Under the pieces are notes generated by a model. It was not told where the DNA came from. It made no database searches and saw only the letters and a list, made by a program, of their open reading frames with translations. From the NCBI GenBank assembly GCA_003254905.1, contig QANU01062782.1, forward strand, positions 1 through 64,000: a stretch of DNA of 64,000 bases. The letters are read 5' to 3'. Each line of letters starts with the position of its first letter. The stretch's first letter is position 1. Source of the stretch: Nissolia schottii (lineage: Eukaryota; Streptophyta; Magnoliopsida; Fabales; Fabaceae). Positions 59,490-64,000 of the stretch are shown piece by piece. A program made the position numbers and the translations under genes.

Positions 59490-60176
59490 ATATGTTGATC
59501 ACTACAAGAAACCAGCAAATTATCATCAGAGTATTATCGTCGGTTCTTCATTTGACGGTAATATCATTGGAAAGCTTAAAAAAATTGATGGTAACAATTT
59601 TTAGGACAAACTGGAACAATTTTGGTCATAGTTACTGTCGAGAAAAATATTAGACAGTGAAATTGATGGTAAAGTTTGGCGCCCAATGGTGCGTGGTGGT
59701 ACGAAACAGTTACCATCGGCAATTTCTGACGGTAAAACAAAGAAATAAATATGAATTTAATAATATTTTTATTCTAAAATTATTGTCAGAAACGTCCAAC
59801 GGTAAATTTAATAATAACAAAACATAGCTTATAATGTTAATAATAACTATTTCAAAAATAATTATTACCCTTATTGTCAAAAATTTTCGACAATAACATC
59901 TCGAAATATGAGGGGACACGCGTGTTCCCCATGTTCGTAACGTTCAACTAGTTACTATAAAAAATTTCTGATGGTAACGTCTCAAAATATGAAGGGGCAC
60001 GCGTGTTCCCCACGTTTGTAACGTTCGACTAGTTATTGTCAGAAAATTTTTATGGTAATGTCTCAAAATATGAGGAGATGTGCGTCATCCCCATGCTTCT
60101 AACGGTCGATAAGTTACCATCGAATATATCCGACGATAACGAACTAGTGTCATTAATGACCGCAAGGTGGTAGAGG

Positions 60177-60191
60177 CTATATATAGAGCCT
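60177..60191 (+). promoter_or_regulatory. TATA region of the CACTA transposase gene
   Basis: GCTATATATAGAGCC precedes a pyrimidine-rich leader with CACCACC runs. The equivalent promoter is retained in the deleted element at 40528-41918 on the other strand. Confidence 0.55.
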
Positions 60192-60782
60192 CCATCCCCT
60201 CCCTCCTCATTCACTCTCGCTTTCCCTAAACTCGTTCTCGCTCTCCCTGCCACCGGTACGACCCTCCTTACCACCACACCACCACCACTCTCCTTGTCTC
60301 CACACCGCCACCACCCTCTTTGCCACCGTAGTGTTGTTGTTGCTCCCGCCATTGCCATTTAAATCTAACGCTTTAAGGTTAGTTTTTTTTCTTACTTTTT
60401 TTTTGGTAGATTATGTTAAGTTGTTAGATTAAAATTATGCTAGGTCGTTAGATTAGGTTGTTAAATTAGGTTGGTAGATTTAAATAATTATATGTTTGGT
60501 TGTTAGATTAAGTTTTTTAATTATGTTGTTAGATTAAAATAATTTTGTTAGGTTGTTAGATTAGGTAGGTTGTTAGATTAATTTTTTACTAAGTTTTAAT
60601 TAGGTTGTTAATTTTTTTAGATTTATAACATGTTATATTAATTTTGTTACATTATATGTTATAATATATGTTATATTAATTAGGTTTATTTTTGTTAGAT
60701 TATATGTTAAATTAATTATGTTATGTTATATTAGGTTAATTAATTTAGGTAAATGTTTAGGTTAATTAATTAATTGGATGTA

Positions 60783-63700
60783 CAATAGATGCTTCGAGAA
60801 TTAGGGAGTGATAAAGTCAGAATTTTTTAGGGCGTGGACTACTTTTGTGAAATAGTTAAATCGATTAATTAGTTTGTGACAGAGCAAAGAGTTAGGTGTC
60901 TGTGTTTTTCTTGCAAGTAGTGTAGGATATTGGATGTTGAAAGGATTAGAATGCATCTTTATAGGAATGAGTTTGAGCAGCATTATTGAATATGGGTTGA
61001 CCACGGAGAGGTGAGGTCTTAGTATGAAGTGGGGAGTTCAAGTCAGGCTTGTATGGATGAACCAGAAATAGATAATCTAAATTGGAATGTTAATGATGAT
61101 AGATATTCAGAAATGGTTAACGATGCTTTTGGATATGACTTTGACATGCATAATGACAACTTAGTAGCTGAGGAACTCAATCCAGATGCTAAAAATTTAT
61201 ATAGTTTATTAGAGGAAGCAAATACTCCAGTGTGGGAAGGACCTGTTCATTCAAGATTATCTGTGGCAGTTAGGATATTGACTATGAAGTCAGACGTGGT
61301 GAGAGATCGTTCGATCAGTGGCTTTTGTTCATTAAAGAACTGACACCATTGGGTAATGAAATTCCAACAAACTTTTATAAAGATAAGAAAATATTTTCTA
61401 AACTTGGATTAAGGTCCATCAAGATTGACTATTGTCGATCGGGTTGTATGTTGTATTACAGTGATGATACAGCCTTGACTCAATGCAAATTTTGTGGTGC
61501 CGCTAGGTTTAAGCAGAGGAGAGTGGGTCATGGTAGATATAAGGATGTTCCTTTTAAACGAATGCATTATTTGCTCTTAATTCCAAGACTTAAAATGTTG
61601 TATGCATCAATGAGTTTGGCACCACACATGAGATGACATATTGAGAATAGAAGAAACGATGGTCGCATGACTCACCCTTCTCATGGTGAAGCATGGAACA
61701 CTTCGTGACAGAACCTCGAAATGTGAGATTATGGCTTTGTTCTGATGGATTTACTCCTAACAACTAGTTTAACAAACCTTACTCATGTTGGCCAGTAATC
61801 GTTACATCGTGCAATCTTCCACCTAAAATATGCATGAAAGACCCTTATCTGTTCTTATCTCGTGTAATCCCCGACCCGAGCAACCCTATAGCAAAGATTA
61901 ATGTTTTTCTTCAACCTTTGATAGATGAACTGAATCAGGTGTGGAATCCAGGTGTGCTTACATACAATGTGTCAATGAACCAGAATTTTGTATTGAGGGC
62001 TATTTGATGTGAACTATTAACGATTTTCTTACTTATGGAATGTTGTCTGGATGGATGACACAAGGAACTTTAGCATGTCCAATTTGTATGGAAGACACTA
62101 AGGTATTCCGGCTAACGAACGGAGGAAAACAATTGTGGTTTGATTGTCACATGATATTCTTGGAACCCAGGCACATGTTTAGGAACAATAAGTATGGATT
62201 TCAGAAGAACAAAATTGAAAATGAAGAGCCTTCACAAAGATTAACTAGCCCTTAGATTCTGAAAAAGGTTAGACATCTTTCGAAGATTACTGAAGTTGGC
62301 AAAGTTATTAGGTTTCAAGGTTACGGGGAAGAACATAATTGGACTAAGAAGAGTATATTCTGGGATTTGTTGTATTGGAAAGATAACTTGGTTCATCATT
62401 GTCTAGATGTTATGCATATTGAAAAAAATGTTTTTAATAATATAATGCATATTGTCATGGACATTGATCATACCAAGAACAACGAGAAGGCAATACTAGA
62501 TTTGGAACAATTTTGAAGACGTCCCGAGTTGAACCTACAACAATATGCGAAGCATTCTTAACCAAGGAAACTTCTTACTTTTGTTTGTACTACTTTGATG
62601 CTAATGTCAATTGCAATAGAACTATAGTGGGATGAAACGACGATGGCATAATCAGTCGACATTTTCAATATTCAATCAATTTAGATGAGTGGCTGGAATA
62701 GCAAAGAATTATTGATTGAATGTACAAGAAAGGGTGGCAGCTCACTTGGTTGTTCTGCTCAATTGTGAAGATGTGTTTCCATATTACCAGTAAGTTCAAT
62801 CGAACCTTGTAATATTCTTTAATTTTCTAATACACAATTTCTAAAAATGTTGATTATGTTGATGCATATTTACAGGATGTTTCAACAAGAATTTGGTGAT
62901 CAATGCTTTGATCAAATGTTTCCTTTGTGATTTGCAAATTATATATGTGTTTAATTTTATACTATATATTTCAATTGAACGATTTACTTTATCGTAATCG
63001 AATACGTATAACTTAGTTTTAAAATCTATCTAGGTGAAAAATCATTGTAACAACGACAATAACTTGATGAGTTTGACATGGGAACCTATGAACAAAGCAA
63101 TTAGGAGATCTATTTATTTTGTTAACGGATACAAGTTCCACACATCTAAATGGGCAAGTGGATAAAGGACAAACAATAGTGAGGTTTGGATTAAAGATGA
63201 ATATTCTAATATTGTTGAAAAAACCAATGATTGGTATGGAGTGCTTAAACAAATTCTTGAATTAGAATATGCACACGATGGTACATCTCATCATGTTGTA
63301 CTTTTTTGTTGTGATTGGTATGATCCTTCTCCTCCAAATGGAACTTAGACTCATCCCAACTACAAGATCACTGAGATAAATCCCACAAGGCAGTATAGGG
63401 GGTATGATCCATTCATTGTTGCTGAAAGAGCAAAACAAGTTTATTACGCAAATTATCCAGGAGCTAGCCAATCAAGTTGGAAAGTTGTGATAAAAAGTAA
63501 ACCAAGTGGTCAAATTGAGTTTGATAATACAAAAGCTTTAGACAATGCATTTGATCAAGCATATCAACTGTCTGATCCAATATCTGCAATGATAAGTGTT
63601 GAGTCTACATTTCCTAACACATTAGTAGCAGTACATTTGATGATGAACCTAAAATAGTTGAACTTCTTAACCTCCAACAACATGTAACCAATGAAGAAGT

Positions 63701-63795
63701 TGATGTAGACAATGATAGTAAAGAAGAAGAAGAGTTCAATGATCAAATTAATTCTGAAAATGATGATGATAGTTTTTACCTTTTAGAATAGTATA
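60783..63795 (+). pseudogene. CACTA transposase (TNP2-like) pseudogene
   Basis: Domains appear in the expected order but in different frames. A transposase-associated zinc-binding domain with RCLCFSCK and HLYRNEF, then WVDHGE, lies at 60888-61016. An N-terminal spacer with EMVNDAFG, AKNLYSLLEEANTPVW and LSVAVRILTMKSD is at 61100-61300. The Transposase_21 core runs from 61330 to about 62520, with KIDYCRSGCMLYYSDD, CKFCGAARFK, YASMSLAPHMR, GMLSGWMTQGTLACPICM, CHMIFLEPRHMFRNNKYG and HHCLDVMHIEKNV. The C-terminal DUF4216 region with NGYKFHT, VVLFCCDWYD and AKQVYYANYPG is at 63031-63600. Stops and frameshifts are frequent (for example near 61340, 61640, 62515 and 63165), and the segment around 62530-63030 has lost most of its homology. 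The copy cannot encode an active enzyme. There is no ATG in front of the 61029 frame. Confidence 0.85.
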
Positions 63796-64000
63796 TGCAA
63801 TTATTTGAGAATTTGTAATATAATTTCATTTGAATATTATTATTAATTTTCTTATTCAATTTTATTGCACAATTTTATTTTTAATTTAAATTATTTATAA
63901 GGATAATTTATTATTTATGTATTAAAATAAATAGATAAATATTTGGTTATATATTCTATTTAATTTTTATTATATTTAATTAAAATATTAATTGAATTAA

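Larger units (their letters stand above)
59500..64000 (+). mobile_element. CACTA (En/Spm) transposon, autonomous type but decayed, runs off the window
   Basis: It starts CACTACAAGAAACCAGC, eleven bases after the telomere/TA block. The subterminal region (59530-60150) carries the same GTCGG / GACGGTAA-type motifs as the 1391-bp element at 40528. A TATA box (GCTATATATAGAGCC, 60177-60191) and a CT/CACC-rich leader follow. Transposase remnants occupy 60783-63795. The right terminus lies beyond the window, so size and target duplication cannot be given. Confidence 0.88.

Noticed and set aside
1-64000. tRNA, rRNA, snoRNA or microRNA genes
   Set aside because: I looked for A/B boxes, CCA-adjacent cloverleaves and obvious long hairpins and found none I could support by eye; tRNAscan-SE and Infernal would be needed to exclude them.

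Overview
This window is nuclear DNA from a flowering plant, very probably a papilionoid legume of the phaseoloid group. The evidence is intron-split plant genes (TDIF-type CLE peptide, class III peroxidase, thylakoid-lumen FKBP), two cytochromes P450 of the legume-associated CYP81E isoflavone-hydroxylase type, AT-rich intergenic DNA, and dense plant transposons (Ty1-copia, Ty3-gypsy, CACTA, hAT, MITEs). Species assignment is an inference. The scaffold is a draft: it has single-N joins at 6462 and 11410 and an 889-base N run at 30691-31579.

Layout. 1-6461 is repeats: a Ty1-copia LTR end (1-890), a satellite-like array built from ~60-bp subunits in ~180-bp units (893-6127), split by a 1.87-kb putative solo LTR (1925-3792), an inverted last unit (6128-6292), and an LTR end (6293-6461) that touches an N. 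6463-8334 is the LRR half of a GSO1/GSO2-like receptor kinase (minus), cut off at that N. 8335-14300 is intergenic with one terminal-inverted-repeat element. 14386-24186 is the gene island: class III peroxidase (+), a CLE41/44-type TDIF precursor (+), chloroplast FKBP13-type immunophilin (-, five exons, one GC-AG intron), and a small LLP-homolog/DUF2423 protein (+). 26122-33302 is a nested LTR retrotransposon with an intact ATTAA target duplication and a 17-unit 27-bp minisatellite inside the inserted LTR. 33303-44300 is AT-rich DNA with MITE, hAT and non-autonomous CACTA elements and degenerate minisatellites. 44664-55647 holds two full-length 498-codon CYP81E genes facing each other, with identical exon lengths and phases, separated by 7.3 kb of retroelement debris. 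55800-59500 has copies of one MITE family (one directly beside the TATA box of the second P450), a hairpin and an interstitial telomere repeat. 59500-64000 is a decayed autonomous-type CACTA transposon that runs off the window.

How the genes work together. They are not an operon-like unit. The CYP81E pair is a local inverted duplication and probably acts in isoflavonoid/pterocarpan defence chemistry at the ER. The other genes have separate roles: vascular peptide signalling (TDIF), apoplastic H2O2 chemistry (peroxidase), lumenal redox/protein folding (FKBP13), probable nucleolar function (LLP homolog) and peptide perception (GSO-like).

I found no convincing new biological system. The least explained structures are the three-subunit satellite whose array flips exactly at its own palindrome, and a CGCTGAGCG motif that recurs in two seemingly different LTR sequences.
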